Assembly: GCF_052065755.1 (NCBI RefSeq)
Contig: NZ_JBQHTK010000007.1
Location: 1 to 64,000, forward strand
Reading direction: 5' to 3'
Length of the DNA: 64,000 nucleotides
From: Allocoprococcus sp004560705
Lineage (GTDB): Bacteria; Bacillota; Clostridia; Lachnospirales; Lachnospiraceae
Shown here: piece after piece, positions 51,977 to 60,294 of the stretch
How the letters are laid out: every line of letters starts with the position of its first letter
Numbering within the stretch: position 1 is the first letter of the stretch
Made by a program: the position numbers and the translations under genes
The notes under the pieces: model-generated
The model's input: the letters and a program-made list of their open reading frames with translations, nothing else
What the model was told of the DNA's origin: nothing
Databases searched by the model: none

Positions 51977-52631
51977 GAAAAACAGCAATTACACAACGAT
52001 GTGCAATTACCACCTGCGGGATCAGGGTCTCAGCCTGAAAGGAAAAGGACTTCTCTCTATGCTGCTTAGTTTACCGGACACATGGAACTATTCGGTACGG
52101 GGATTATCTTCGATTACACCGGATGGCGTAGATGGGGTGCTTACAGCTCTGAAAGAACTGGAACGTCTTGGATATCTGGAAAGGAACCAGCAGCGTGAGA
52201 GTAACGGTCGGATGGGCAGAGCGGAGTATGTGATCTATGAGATGCCAAGGAAAAAGCCGTGTTCGGAATCACCGTGTACGGAAAAGCCGTATACGGTAAA
52301 TCCGGATACGGACACACCGGTTACGGAAAATCCCGCGCAATTAAGTACTAATAGAACAAGTACTGAAACAATCAATAAAAGAGAGAAGAAGGAAATCCAG
52401 CACCGGTATGGCTCATACGAAAATGTCCTTCTCTCTGACACGGAATACGGCAAGCTCCGGCAGGAGTTCCCAGGAGATTATCAGATGCGGGTGGAACGGC
52501 TCTCTGAGTATATGGCTTCCACCGGCAGGAGCTACAAAAATCACCTTGCCACAATCCGGAGCTGGGCAAAGAGAGAAAAGCCGAAGTATAACCCGGCAGA
52601 CTACACATTTGAGGAAGGAGACAGCCTATGA
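51957..52631 (+). CDS. replication-initiator-like winged-helix protein
   Basis: A 224-residue protein. The N-terminal domain (FRVEKNSNYTTMCNYHLRD…LSLKGKGLLSMLLSLPDTWNY, then LKELERLGYLERN) is the helix-turn-helix of RepA/DnaD-like initiators in Clostridia and their mobile elements. A linker at about 105-135 is a degenerate repeat (SESPCTEKPYTVNPDTD). The C-terminal helices (about 145-220) resemble the DnaD-type tail. With the adjacent DnaC-like loader it likely starts replication of the excised circular element. The ATG at 51957 follows GGTGAG; ATG at 51945 is an alternative. Confidence 0.75.
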   Translation: MPVFRVEKNSNYTTMCNYHLRDQGLSLKGKGLLSMLLSLPDTWNYSVRGLSSITPDGVDGVLTALKELERLGYLERNQQRESNGRMGRAEYVIYEMPRKKPCSESPCTEKPYTVNPDTDTPVTENPAQLSTNRTSTETINKREKKEIQHRYGSYENVLLSDTEYGKLRQEFPGDYQMRVERLSEYMASTGRSYKNHLATIRSWAKREKPKYNPADYTFEEGDSL

Positions 52632-53473
52632 GCGACATGGTGCCTGAAGTATTGAATGCGGCGTTGGATTCGCTCTTTACGCCGAAAGAACCCGGAGAGC
52701 AGGAATACCAGGGCGTGGACGGACTGCTGTATTGCCGGAACTGTCATACTCCGGTGCAGTGCAGGGTAAAGCTCTGGGGCAGAGACAAGATTGTTCCCTG
52801 CCTTTGCAGATGCCAGCAGGAAGCGATGGCGGAAAAGAAACGCCAGGATGAACTGGTGGAGCGGCAGCGTAAAATCAGGCAGCTGAAAGCAACTGGGATT
52901 CAGGAAAAGCATCTTCTGGAATGGAATTTTGGCGTTGCAGAAGACAACAAGGACATCCAGATGGCAAAACGTTATGTGGAGCAGTGGAAAAAGGTCAAGG
53001 CTGAAAACCTTGGCCTTTTGTTATGGGGAGAAGTCGGAACCGGAAAGTCCTTTGTGGCGGCATGTATAGCAAATGCGCTGCTGGATCAGGGCATTCCGGT
53101 TTTGATGACGAACTTCTCCAAAATCCTGAACCAGATGGGTGCCATGTATTCGGAAGAACGATACCAGTATATCGCTTCGTTTTCCAACTATTCTTTGCTG
53201 ATTCTGGATGATCTGGGAATTGAGCGCAGCACCGAATATGCGCTGGAGCAGGTCTACGCTGTCATTGATGAGCGGTATAAGTCCGGGCTTCCGGTCATTA
53301 TCACAACCAATCTGAAAATTGCAGAAATCCGCAATCCGCAGGATGTGGCATACGCCCGGATTTACAGCAGGATTCTGGAAATGTGTACGCCGGTGCGAAT
53401 CAGCGGAGAGGACCGCAGAAAGAGCATTGGAAAAGAAAAACAGCAGGTCGTTAAGGAGGTACTTGATCTATGA
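52628..53473 (+). CDS. DnaC/IstB-like ATP-binding protein
   Basis: A 281-residue AAA+ ATPase similar to helicase loaders. Walker A GEVGTGKS is near residue 134 and Walker B LLILDDLG near 195, and TTNLKIAEI (sensor) follows. An N-terminal Cys cluster (YCRNCHTPVQC and CLCRC) may bind zinc, as in phage and Bacillus DnaC/DnaI-type loaders. It overlaps the initiator gene by four bases and likely delivers the host helicase to the element's origin. Confidence 0.9.
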   Translation: MSDMVPEVLNAALDSLFTPKEPGEQEYQGVDGLLYCRNCHTPVQCRVKLWGRDKIVPCLCRCQQEAMAEKKRQDELVERQRKIRQLKATGIQEKHLLEWNFGVAEDNKDIQMAKRYVEQWKKVKAENLGLLLWGEVGTGKSFVAACIANALLDQGIPVLMTNFSKILNQMGAMYSEERYQYIASFSNYSLLILDDLGIERSTEYALEQVYAVIDERYKSGLPVIITTNLKIAEIRNPQDVAYARIYSRILEMCTPVRISGEDRRKSIGKEKQQVVKEVLDL

Positions 53474-53616
53474 AGTGCAAGGCAAAAAAGGCGTTTTTCG
53501 CAGGTAAGAATGACATCTATCACCGCTGGAAGGAGGTTAAGAATCTGAATGGCAAAAGCAAAAACCAGTATTACAACAGAAAACCGCAGTGGCTCAGCTG
53601 CCGACGCTGCGGCTAA
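53470..53616 (+). CDS. possible 48-residue protein overlapping dnaC-like and parB genes
   Basis: An ATG overlapping the stop of the DnaC-like gene (ATGA) opens a frame of 48 codons (MKCKAKKAFFAGKNDIY…) ending with a CRRCG zinc-ribbon-like pair of cysteines. It overlaps the start of parB by 68 bases in another frame. AAGGAGG within this frame serves parB. The coupling suggests translation, but no family is recognised. Confidence 0.35.
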   Translation: MKCKAKKAFFAGKNDIYHRWKEVKNLNGKSKNQYYNRKPQWLSCRRCG

Positions 53617-54469
53617 GGAGCAGCGGACGGAGATGCCGCTTTCTGACCTGCATCCTTTTGAAGGGCATCCCTTTAAGGTGCTGGACGATGAGCTGATGGA
53701 ACAGACTGTGGAGAGCATCAAGCAGATTGGTGTGGTATCACCGCTGATTGTTCGGCCTGACCCGGAAGGCGGATTTGAAATTCTTTCGGGACACCGCAGA
53801 CTTCATGCGGCGCAGCTGGCAGGATTGGAGACAGTGCCGGTCATCGTTAATGAAATGGACGATGATGCGGCAATCATTTTCATGGTGGACAGCAACTTGC
53901 AGCGGGAAAATATCCTTCCCAGCGAGAGAGCGTTTTCCTACAAGATGAAGTTGGAGGCAATGAAGCATCAGGCAGGAAGGCCATCGAAAGAAAACGATTC
54001 CCAACTTGGAAATAATTTTGGAAAACTGTCGAGCGAGGAAATGGCGGAAGAACTTGGCACAAGTAAAAATCAGATTTTTCGCTATATTCGCCTTACAAAC
54101 CTGATTCCCGAAATTTTGGATATGGTGGATGAGAAGAAAATCGCCTTCAATCCGGCAGTAGAGCTTTCCTATCTGAAACCGTCTGAACAGAAAGAATTTC
54201 TGGAAGCAATGGACTATGCACAGGCATCTCCATCCCTGTCGCAGGCACAGCGGTTGAAAAAACTCTCGCAGGAGGGCGGCTGCACCTTGGATGCCATGTG
54301 TGAAGTGATGAATGAAATCAAAAAGGATGAGCTTGACCATGTGACGATTAAAAACGAGGTTCTTCGGAAGTATTTCCCAAAATCCTATACACCGAAGCAG
54401 ATGCAGGACACGATTATCCGGCTGCTGGAAAAGTGGCAGCGAAGTAAACAACGAGACATGGAACGATAA
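53549..54469 (+). CDS. ParB/RepB-family partition protein
   Basis: A 306-residue ParB-type protein. The N-terminal CTPase/ParB domain has ILSGHRRLHAAQLAG (GxxRxxA motif) and SNLQRENILPSERA (ENxxR-type motif). A central helix-turn-helix (SSEEMAEELGTSKNQIFRYIRL) is followed by a helical region. It would bind parS-like sites to keep or segregate the circular form. No ParA is adjacent. GGAGG lies 10 bases before the ATG. Confidence 0.9.
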   Translation: MAKAKTSITTENRSGSAADAAAKEQRTEMPLSDLHPFEGHPFKVLDDELMEQTVESIKQIGVVSPLIVRPDPEGGFEILSGHRRLHAAQLAGLETVPVIVNEMDDDAAIIFMVDSNLQRENILPSERAFSYKMKLEAMKHQAGRPSKENDSQLGNNFGKLSSEEMAEELGTSKNQIFRYIRLTNLIPEILDMVDEKKIAFNPAVELSYLKPSEQKEFLEAMDYAQASPSLSQAQRLKKLSQEGGCTLDAMCEVMNEIKKDELDHVTIKNEVLRKYFPKSYTPKQMQDTIIRLLEKWQRSKQRDMER

Positions 54470-54482
54470 GAAGGAGATTATT

Positions 54483-54989
54483 ATGATGATGAACTTTAAG
54501 AAGAATCAGAACAACGCAGTGTGCAGCATGGACTGCAAGAATTGCCCGAACGGTGCATCGCAGCCGAATCCGATGGATGATCCCATGTTTGAGAAGTCCA
54601 TTGCGATGCTTCATAACTGGGTGATGCTGGAGGCAATCCGTGAAGATCACCCGAAGGAACGCATTGTGATGGTGATCCTGCCGGGGGCTGGCGGCGAACT
54701 TCTGACCGAGGCTGGCAGTCGAGACATCTTTGAGGATGTTTACGATGAGATGGAGGCTGATCTGGTGGCAGATGGGGAACTGCTTCTCCATTATGATAAG
54801 AGCGATGTGATCGAGACTGACAGAACCCGCTATCTGTTGGGAGCTGCGGAGGTTTCGGAAATCGACCAGAACGGCAACGAATGCAGCATCAATCTGTTTA
54901 CGCTGGAACGCACCATCGACTATGTGAACGAGAACCTGACGGTGGTTTCCATTGGCGGCGAGTTGGTTCCGGCACTGCGCCTGATCTAA
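54483..54989 (+). CDS. hypothetical protein of the conjugative element, N-terminal Cys cluster
   Basis: A 168-residue acidic protein without a recognised domain. The N-terminus has CSMDCKNCPNG, a possible metal-binding cluster. The rest is predicted mixed alpha/beta with MVILPGAGGELLTEAG and a late VNENLTVVSIGGELVPAL. ATG at 54483, 54486 or 54489 may be used, all near GGAG. It is packed between parB and a PcfM-like gene and belongs to the element's accessory maintenance set. Confidence 0.6.
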   Translation: MMMNFKKNQNNAVCSMDCKNCPNGASQPNPMDDPMFEKSIAMLHNWVMLEAIREDHPKERIVMVILPGAGGELLTEAGSRDIFEDVYDEMEADLVADGELLLHYDKSDVIETDRTRYLLGAAEVSEIDQNGNECSINLFTLERTIDYVNENLTVVSIGGELVPALRLI

Positions 54990-54999
54990 GGAGGTGCCT

Positions 55000-55635
55000 A
55001 TGAAGAAATTTGATGTGGAGATTACAGAGACTCTCCAGAGAAAGGTTTCCGTGGAAGCTGCCTCACAGGAAGATGCGGAACGCATGGTGACGCAGGCGTG
55101 GAACAATCAGGACTATGTTCTGGATTCCGGCGATTTCACCGGTGTGGATTTCAAGACTGTTGGAGAACATGAATTGGCAGAGACCAGGACAATGGATGTG
55201 CTGCTGGTACAGCCCAATGCCTATCCGAAGAAAATCAGTGTTGGCACGGAGCTGGAAGATTTGCAGGCCATGGTCGGCGGCGATATTGAAGTCACCTATC
55301 CATTTGAGGATGAAGTGGCCATTATTCTGAATGAATCCGGCAAAATCAATGGTCTGCCGCTGAACCGTGCGATTTACACCGAAGACGGGGATATGCAGGA
55401 CATTTATGCCGGTGATTTTCTGGTGGTAGGGCTGACAGAGGATGACTTTGGTTCTCTGACTTCGGAGCAGATGCAGAAATTTGAGGAACAGTTCCATCAG
55501 CCCCAGATGTTCGTTCGTATGGGTCGCAGCATCATGGCGATTCCGGTTCCGGATGACATGGTGAAGAAGATGGAGGAAAAGGCTGCAAAGCCCCAAGAAA
55601 AGAGCAAACCTGCACCGGACCGGGATAGTTTGTAA
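55000..55635 (+). CDS. DpnD/PcfM-like and DUF3846 protein
   Basis: A 211-residue protein. Residues 1-50 (KKFDVEITETLQRKVSVEA…AERMVTQAWNNQDYVLD) match the short DpnD/PcfM domain found in conjugative elements. The following region (about 70-160: YPKKISVGTELEDLQAMVGG then LNRAIYTEDGDMQDIYAGDF) matches DUF3846. Its function is unknown. The ATG at 55000 lies 5 bases after AGGAGG. Confidence 0.75.
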   Translation: MKKFDVEITETLQRKVSVEAASQEDAERMVTQAWNNQDYVLDSGDFTGVDFKTVGEHELAETRTMDVLLVQPNAYPKKISVGTELEDLQAMVGGDIEVTYPFEDEVAIILNESGKINGLPLNRAIYTEDGDMQDIYAGDFLVVGLTEDDFGSLTSEQMQKFEEQFHQPQMFVRMGRSIMAIPVPDDMVKKMEEKAAKPQEKSKPAPDRDSL

Positions 55636-55653
55636 GGAAGGAGGCGGAGATTC

Positions 55654-56136
55654 ATGCAGGAAGAAGTTGAAAATCGTACCGTCAATCTGGCAATCAGCAC
55701 CACGAAATTGACCTTTCGCACCATCGTGAATGGCTATAATGCGTGGAAACGGCACCATCAGGCAAAGGTGGCTCAGAAAACAGCGCAGCTGCCGGTTGGA
55801 AAGCAGAGCATCAAAGAACTGATCGGTCAGAATCAGGGAGTCAGCAGTATCCCCATTGAGAAAACGGATTTGAAAGGCTTTGAACAGGTGGCACGGAAAT
55901 ATGGTGTGGATTATGCCATTACGAAAGACCAAAATGTAATGCCACCCAAGTACACGGTGTTCTTTAAGGCGAAGGATGCGGATGCACTGACTTCCGCTTT
56001 TGAGGAATTCACCAACCGAAAGCTGAAAACAAAGGAAAAACCGAGTGTTCTGGAGCAGCTTAACAAGCTCAAAGAGCTGGTTGCTGCAATTCTTCCGGAT
56101 AAGGTTCGCCACAAAAGTCAGGAGCGTGATCTATGA
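55654..56136 (+). CDS. PcfB-family protein (DUF3801)
   Basis: A 160-residue protein of the PcfB family, which acts with the coupling protein in enterococcal and clostridial conjugation. Features are the basic helix TFRTIVNGYNAWKRHHQAK, the GKQSIKELIGQNQGV block and the beta-rich middle FEQVARKYGVDYAITKD. It overlaps the VirD4 gene by four bases, consistent with a direct partnership. GGAGG lies upstream of the start. Confidence 0.85.
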   Translation: MQEEVENRTVNLAISTTKLTFRTIVNGYNAWKRHHQAKVAQKTAQLPVGKQSIKELIGQNQGVSSIPIEKTDLKGFEQVARKYGVDYAITKDQNVMPPKYTVFFKAKDADALTSAFEEFTNRKLKTKEKPSVLEQLNKLKELVAAILPDKVRHKSQERDL

Positions 56137-57890
56137 GTAATAAGACAAAGAAGCAGCTGCTCCTGAACCTGCCGTACTTCATTGCCGGTCTTGTATGTAC
56201 CAATCTGGGAGAAGCGTGGAGAATTGCCGAGGGCGCAGACATGTCTGAAAAGCTCCTCGGCTTTCTTTCTGCCCTGGGTGCAGCCTTTTCCAATCCGATG
56301 CCAAGTCTGCATCCGATGGATTTGTTGATTGGTGTGTGCTGCGGAGCGGGTCTGCGGCTTGCTGTGTACCTGAAAGGCAAAAATGCCAAGAAATATCGCC
56401 ATGGCATGGAGTATGGCTCTGCTCGTTGGGGTACGCAGAAAGACATCGAACCGTTTGAAGATCCAGTGTTTGCAAACAATGTGATTCTGACCCGGACGGA
56501 GCGGCTGATGATGGGCAACCGCCCGAAGAATCCGGCAAATGCCCGAAACAAAAACGTGCTGGTGGTGGGCGGCTCCGGCAGCGGCAAGACCCGGTTTTGG
56601 CTTAAACCCAATCTTTTACAATGCCACAGTTCCTATGTGGTCACTGACCCGAAAGGCGATATCGTAATCGACTGCGGCCAAGCCCTTTTAAAGAACGGAT
56701 ACAGTATCCGGATTTTCAATACTATCAATTTCAGAAAGTCGATGCATTATAATCCCTTCGCATATATTCACAGCGAAAAGGATATTTTGAAGCTGACCAC
56801 AACGCTCATTGCCAACACCAAAGGGGACGGCAAGGCCGGTGACGAATTCTGGACGAAGGCAGAGACCTTGCTGTATTGTGCTTTGATTGGTTATATCCAC
56901 TATGAGGCACCGCTGGAAGAGCAGAACTTTGCAACGCTGATTGAATTCCTGAATGCGATGGAAGTACGCGAGGATGATGAAACCTTTCAGAATCCAGTGG
57001 ATCAGATGTTTGAAGCTCTGAAAAAGAAAAAACCGAACCACTTTGCTGTCCGCCAATATGCCAAGTTCAAGCTGGCGGCGGGCAAGACCTTAAAGTCGAT
57101 TCTGGTGAGCTGCGGCGCACGTCTTGCTCCCTTCGATATTGAGGAAGTCCGTGATATCACTATGTACGATGAGCTGTCGCTGGATACGGTGGGAGATAAG
57201 AAAACGGCTCTGTTCCTCATTATGAGCGATACAGACCCGACTTTTAATTTCCTGATTTCCATGATTTACACACAGCTGTTTAACCTGCTGTGCGAAAAAG
57301 CGGATGATGTTTACGGCGGCAGACTGCCGGTGCATGTGCGCTGCCTGATTGATGAGTGTGCGAACATTGGTCAGATTCCGAATCTGGAAAAGCTGGTAGC
57401 CACCATCCGATCAAGAGAAATCTCGGCGTGTCTGGTGCTTCAGGCACAGAGCCAGTTGAAGGCAATCTACAAGGACAATGCCGATACCATCATCGGCAAT
57501 ATGGATTCCCGTATTTTTCTTGGCGGTTCGGAGCCGACTACGCTGAAAGAGCTGAATCAGGCACTGGGGAAAGAAACGATTGATCTGTACAACACTTCCG
57601 ATACCAGAGGTAATAGCCCATCCTACGGCACCAATTACCAAAAAGTCGGGCATGACCTGGCCTCGGTGGATGAACTGTCTGTGTTGGATGGCGGTAAGTG
57701 CATTTTGCAGCTGCGCGGTGTGAGACCGTTCAAGTCAGATAAATATGATCTGACCCAGCATCCGAACTACAAGCTCACTGCCGGTGCTGATAAGAAAAAC
57801 ACGTTCAGCATCGAGGCGTTTCTTGACCATCGGCTGAAACTCAAGCCCGGTGATAAGTACGAAGTGGTTGATGCAGATCATGCCAAGTAA
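56133..57890 (+). CDS. virD4: VirD4/TraG-type coupling protein
   Basis: A 585-residue type IV coupling protein that brings relaxase-bound DNA to the secretion channel. Two N-terminal membrane helices (about 10-30 and 62-82) are followed by Walker A VVGGSGSGKTRF near 145 and Walker B region VRCLIDECANIGQIP near 405. The motifs SREISACLVLQAQSQL and GGSEPTTLKELNQALG are typical of TraG/PcfC. It shares a four-base overlap with PcfB. Confidence 0.94.
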   Translation: MSNKTKKQLLLNLPYFIAGLVCTNLGEAWRIAEGADMSEKLLGFLSALGAAFSNPMPSLHPMDLLIGVCCGAGLRLAVYLKGKNAKKYRHGMEYGSARWGTQKDIEPFEDPVFANNVILTRTERLMMGNRPKNPANARNKNVLVVGGSGSGKTRFWLKPNLLQCHSSYVVTDPKGDIVIDCGQALLKNGYSIRIFNTINFRKSMHYNPFAYIHSEKDILKLTTTLIANTKGDGKAGDEFWTKAETLLYCALIGYIHYEAPLEEQNFATLIEFLNAMEVREDDETFQNPVDQMFEALKKKKPNHFAVRQYAKFKLAAGKTLKSILVSCGARLAPFDIEEVRDITMYDELSLDTVGDKKTALFLIMSDTDPTFNFLISMIYTQLFNLLCEKADDVYGGRLPVHVRCLIDECANIGQIPNLEKLVATIRSREISACLVLQAQSQLKAIYKDNADTIIGNMDSRIFLGGSEPTTLKELNQALGKETIDLYNTSDTRGNSPSYGTNYQKVGHDLASVDELSVLDGGKCILQLRGVRPFKSDKYDLTQHPNYKLTAGADKKNTFSIEAFLDHRLKLKPGDKYEVVDADHAK

Positions 57891-57970
57891 GTTCGTTCCG
57901 GTGACGAAGATGTCATAGGTGTGCTGTTGGCAACAGAATAAGAAGGGGCGGCGAGCTGCCGCCTCTTTAC

Positions 57971-58035
57971 ATAGCCAGGTTTCTGATTGGGATTGGAAAT
58001 CTGGCTATATGTTTGCCCATTTGCAGGTGCACATG
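57971..58035 (+). repeat. repeated leader element, copy 1
   Basis: A hairpin (ATAGCCAGG…CTGGCTAT, 57971-58008) is followed 15 bases later by GCAGGTGCACATG (58023-58035). The same arrangement recurs twice downstream. It lies 61 bases before the first maff2 gene. Confidence 0.7.
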
Positions 58036-58096
58036 CAGATGGAAAATCACTATTCATCAGCCCACAAGGGCGCATCGTACAAGGAGGTACACATTT

Positions 58097-58312
58097 ATGG
58101 CATTTTTCAATAGCGCAGTAACCGTTCTTCAGACTCTCGTTATCGCACTGGGTGCCGGTCTCGGTATCTGGGGAGCCATCAACCTGCTGGAAGGCTACGG
58201 CAACGACAACCCTGGTGCAAAGTCTCAGGGCATGAAGCAGCTGATGGCTGGCGGCGGCGTGGCACTGATCGGCACGACTCTGGTGCCGCTGCTTTCTGGA
58301 CTTTTTGGTTAA
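58097..58312 (+). CDS. Maff2-family small membrane protein, copy 1
   Basis: A 71-residue protein with two membrane helices (about 8-30 and 48-68), joined by a polar loop containing GYGNDNPGAKSQGMKQ. Maff2 proteins occur in clostridial conjugative elements between the coupling protein and the VirB6-like gene. By size and place they resemble the VirB2/TrbC pilin-type subunits. AAGGAGG lies 9 bases before the ATG at 58097. The protein is identical to the second copy downstream. Confidence 0.85.
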   Translation: MAFFNSAVTVLQTLVIALGAGLGIWGAINLLEGYGNDNPGAKSQGMKQLMAGGGVALIGTTLVPLLSGLFG

Positions 58313-58369
58313 ACAGAAAGCATACGAGGTTGGAATTCTGATGAGGGCGGCGGTGAGCCGCCCTTTTAC

Positions 58370-58434
58370 ATAGCCAGGTTTCTGATGGAAATTGGAGACC
58401 TGGCTATTTTTTTGCCCTTTTGCAGGTGCACATG
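58370..58434 (+). repeat. repeated leader element, copy 2 (with terminator)
   Basis: The hairpin ATAGCCAGGT…ACCTGGCTAT (58370-58407) is perfectly paired over its outer 10 bp. Seven T residues follow, so this copy is a classical intrinsic terminator. GCAGGTGCACATG follows at 58422-58434, again 15 bases from the hairpin. Confidence 0.75.
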
Positions 58435-58495
58435 CAGGGGGATATTCACTATTCATCAGCCCATTAGGGCGCATCGTACAAGGAGGTACACATTT

Positions 58496-58711
58496 ATGGC
58501 ATTTTTCAACAGCGCAGTAACCGTTCTTCAAACTCTCGTCATTGCACTGGGTGCTGGTCTCGGTATCTGGGGAGCAATCAACCTGCTGGAGGGCTACGGC
58601 AACGACAACCCCGGTGCCAAGTCTCAGGGCATGAAGCAGCTGATGGCTGGCGGCGGCGTGGCACTGATCGGCACGACTCTGGTTCCACTGCTTTCCGGTC
58701 TGTTCGGTTAA
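58496..58711 (+). CDS. Maff2-family small membrane protein, copy 2
   Basis: A 71-residue protein identical in sequence to the first Maff2 copy, but with several synonymous base changes. The leader, the hairpin, the GCAGGTGCACATG motif and the spacing (61 bases from motif to ATG) are duplicated too, so the whole unit of about 400 bases was copied in tandem. Selection seems to have kept the protein unchanged. Likely a membrane or pilin-like subunit of the transfer machine. Confidence 0.85.
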   Translation: MAFFNSAVTVLQTLVIALGAGLGIWGAINLLEGYGNDNPGAKSQGMKQLMAGGGVALIGTTLVPLLSGLFG

Positions 58712-58764
58712 GCGAAAGCTGTCGGAGCGAAGATTCCGACCGGGCGGCGAAAGCTGCCTGTTAC

Positions 58765-58827
58765 ATAGTCAGGTGCAGGCAATATCCGCAGCTGGCTATT
58801 TTCTGCGCTCTCCGGCAGGTGCACATG
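58765..58827 (+). repeat. repeated leader element, copy 3
   Basis: A more divergent hairpin (ATAGTCAG…CTGGCTAT, 58765-58799, then TTT) is followed after 15 bases by an unchanged GCAGGTGCACATG (58815-58827). It precedes a 32-residue ORF rather than a maff2 gene. The hairpin loop differs but the stem ends and motif are kept. Confidence 0.65.
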
Positions 58828-58903
58828 TTGGAAGTTTGGCGCATAACCGCAGTTTAGAATCGCACCGGCTGATAGGCCGGACAAGTTACAGGAGGACAAA
58901 TCT

Positions 58904-59002
58904 ATGGCGTTTCTTACTACAACTGCATCGGTACTGTCTCTTTTCTCACAGCTGTTCATGCTTCTGTCCCGGATGGCGAAGCTGTTCGGTGTGTTTGCGT
59001 AA
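58904..59002 (+). CDS. 32-residue hydrophobic peptide
   Basis: A short frame encoding MAFLTTTASVLSLFSQLFML followed by a small basic-hydrophobic tail ending GVFA. CAGGAGGA lies 8 bases before the ATG. It starts MAF like the Maff2 proteins, has one membrane segment, sits in the third copy of the repeated leader and ends 15 bases before the VirB6-like gene. It may be a shortened Maff2 relative or a separate membrane peptide. Confidence 0.5.
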   Translation: MAFLTTTASVLSLFSQLFMLLSRMAKLFGVFA

Positions 59003-59017
59003 GGAAGGAGGCGGCTC

Positions 59018-59884
59018 ATGCAGAGTATCCTTGAACAGATCACAGATTGGCTCAAGAGCATGATCATCAGCGGTATCATGGGAAATCTTTCAGGGATGTT
59101 TGATTCGGTCAACCAACAGGTTGGACAGATCGCAGGCGATGTGGGAACCACACCGGCGAACTTTTCACCTGCGGTTTTCTCTATGATCCGTAACATCTCG
59201 GAATCCGTGATCCTGCCCATTGCCGGAATGGTGCTGACATTCATCGCCTGTTATGAGCTGATCCAGATGCTCATCGAGCATAACAATCTGGCAAATTTCG
59301 AGACGTGGACATTTTTCAAATGGGTCTTTAAGACCTTTCTGGCAGTGACTCTGATCTCGAACACATTCAATATCACGATGGCTGTCTTTGATGTGGCGCA
59401 GCAAGTGATCTCCCGAAGCGGCGGTCTGATTTCCGGCAGTACGTCCGTCAGTGATGCGACCCTGACAGCAATGCAGGCTACACTGGAAGGCATGGACTTG
59501 GGACCGCTGCTGGGACTGTATTTGCAGACCTTTGTGGTTCAGGTCACGATGCTGGCATTGTCGGCTATCATCTTTGTCATCGTGTATGGCCGAATGGTGG
59601 AAATATATCTCATGGTGAGCCTTGCGCCGATTCCGTTCGCAACCTTTGGAAACCATGAGCAGAGCCATACCGGTCAAAACTACCTGCGTTCCCTGTTTGC
59701 ACTGGGATTCCAAGGCTTTCTTATCATGATCTGTGTAGGCATCTATGCAGTTCTGATTCAGAACCTGTCCTTTTCGGATAACATCATCAGCAGCATTTGG
59801 GGCGTTATGGGCTATACGGTTTTGCTGGCATTTACACTGTTTAAGACGGGAAGCCTTGCGAAATCCGTGTTTGCAGCGCACTAA
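59018..59884 (+). CDS. VirB6/TrbL-like conjugation membrane protein
   Basis: A 288-residue polytopic membrane protein with about six helices after an amphipathic N-terminus (ILEQITDWLKSMIISG). The conserved central segment IVYGRMVEIYLMVSLAPIPFATF is typical of the TrbL/VirB6-like channel subunit of clostridial type IV secretion. A second block, QNYLRSLFALGFQGFLIMI, follows. GGAGG lies 8 bases before the ATG. Confidence 0.87.
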   Translation: MQSILEQITDWLKSMIISGIMGNLSGMFDSVNQQVGQIAGDVGTTPANFSPAVFSMIRNISESVILPIAGMVLTFIACYELIQMLIEHNNLANFETWTFFKWVFKTFLAVTLISNTFNITMAVFDVAQQVISRSGGLISGSTSVSDATLTAMQATLEGMDLGPLLGLYLQTFVVQVTMLALSAIIFVIVYGRMVEIYLMVSLAPIPFATFGNHEQSHTGQNYLRSLFALGFQGFLIMICVGIYAVLIQNLSFSDNIISSIWGVMGYTVLLAFTLFKTGSLAKSVFAAH

Positions 59885-59901
59885 GGAAGGAGGAATGATT
59901 C

Positions 59902-60294
59902 ATGGCATCTTATATTTCTGTGCCGCGAGACCTTTCAAAGGTCAAAACCAAGGTCTTTATGAACCTGACCAAACGGCAGATTCTCTGCTTTGGAGCCGGT
60001 GCGCTGATTGGCGTTCCGGTTTTCTTTTTGCTCAAATCCAGCGGAAATCTGAGCCTTGCCGCACTTGGCATGATGGCAGTGATGCTGCCGCTTTTCTTTC
60101 TTGCCATGTACGAGAAAGACGGTCAGCCGCTGGAAGTGGTGGCAAAGCACTTCTATGAGGCAAAGTTCAAGAGGCCGAAAACGCGGCCTTACAAAACAAA
60201 AAATTACTATGCACTGCTGGTGCAGCAGGCAGATGTGGAAATGGAGGTAAATCGCATTGTTCAAAATTCTCGAAAAGCTGACAGCGAAGAATAA
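59902..60294 (+). CDS. prgI: PrgI-family conjugation protein
   Basis: A 130-residue protein with two close membrane helices (about 30-50 and 53-72) and a cytoplasmic tail. The start YISVPRDLSKVKTKVFMNLTKRQ is the PrgI signature. It corresponds to VirB3 and works with the VirB4 ATPase, whose gene overlaps its end by 38 bases. GGAGG lies 8 bases before the start. Confidence 0.9.
   Translation: MASYISVPRDLSKVKTKVFMNLTKRQILCFGAGALIGVPVFFLLKSSGNLSLAALGMMAVMLPLFFLAMYEKDGQPLEVVAKHFYEAKFKRPKTRPYKTKNYYALLVQQADVEMEVNRIVQNSRKADSEE

Noticed and set aside
55063..56112. Minus-strand open frame of 349 codons
   Set aside because: It spans three tightly packed plus-strand element genes and has no domain-like sequence or ribosome site.
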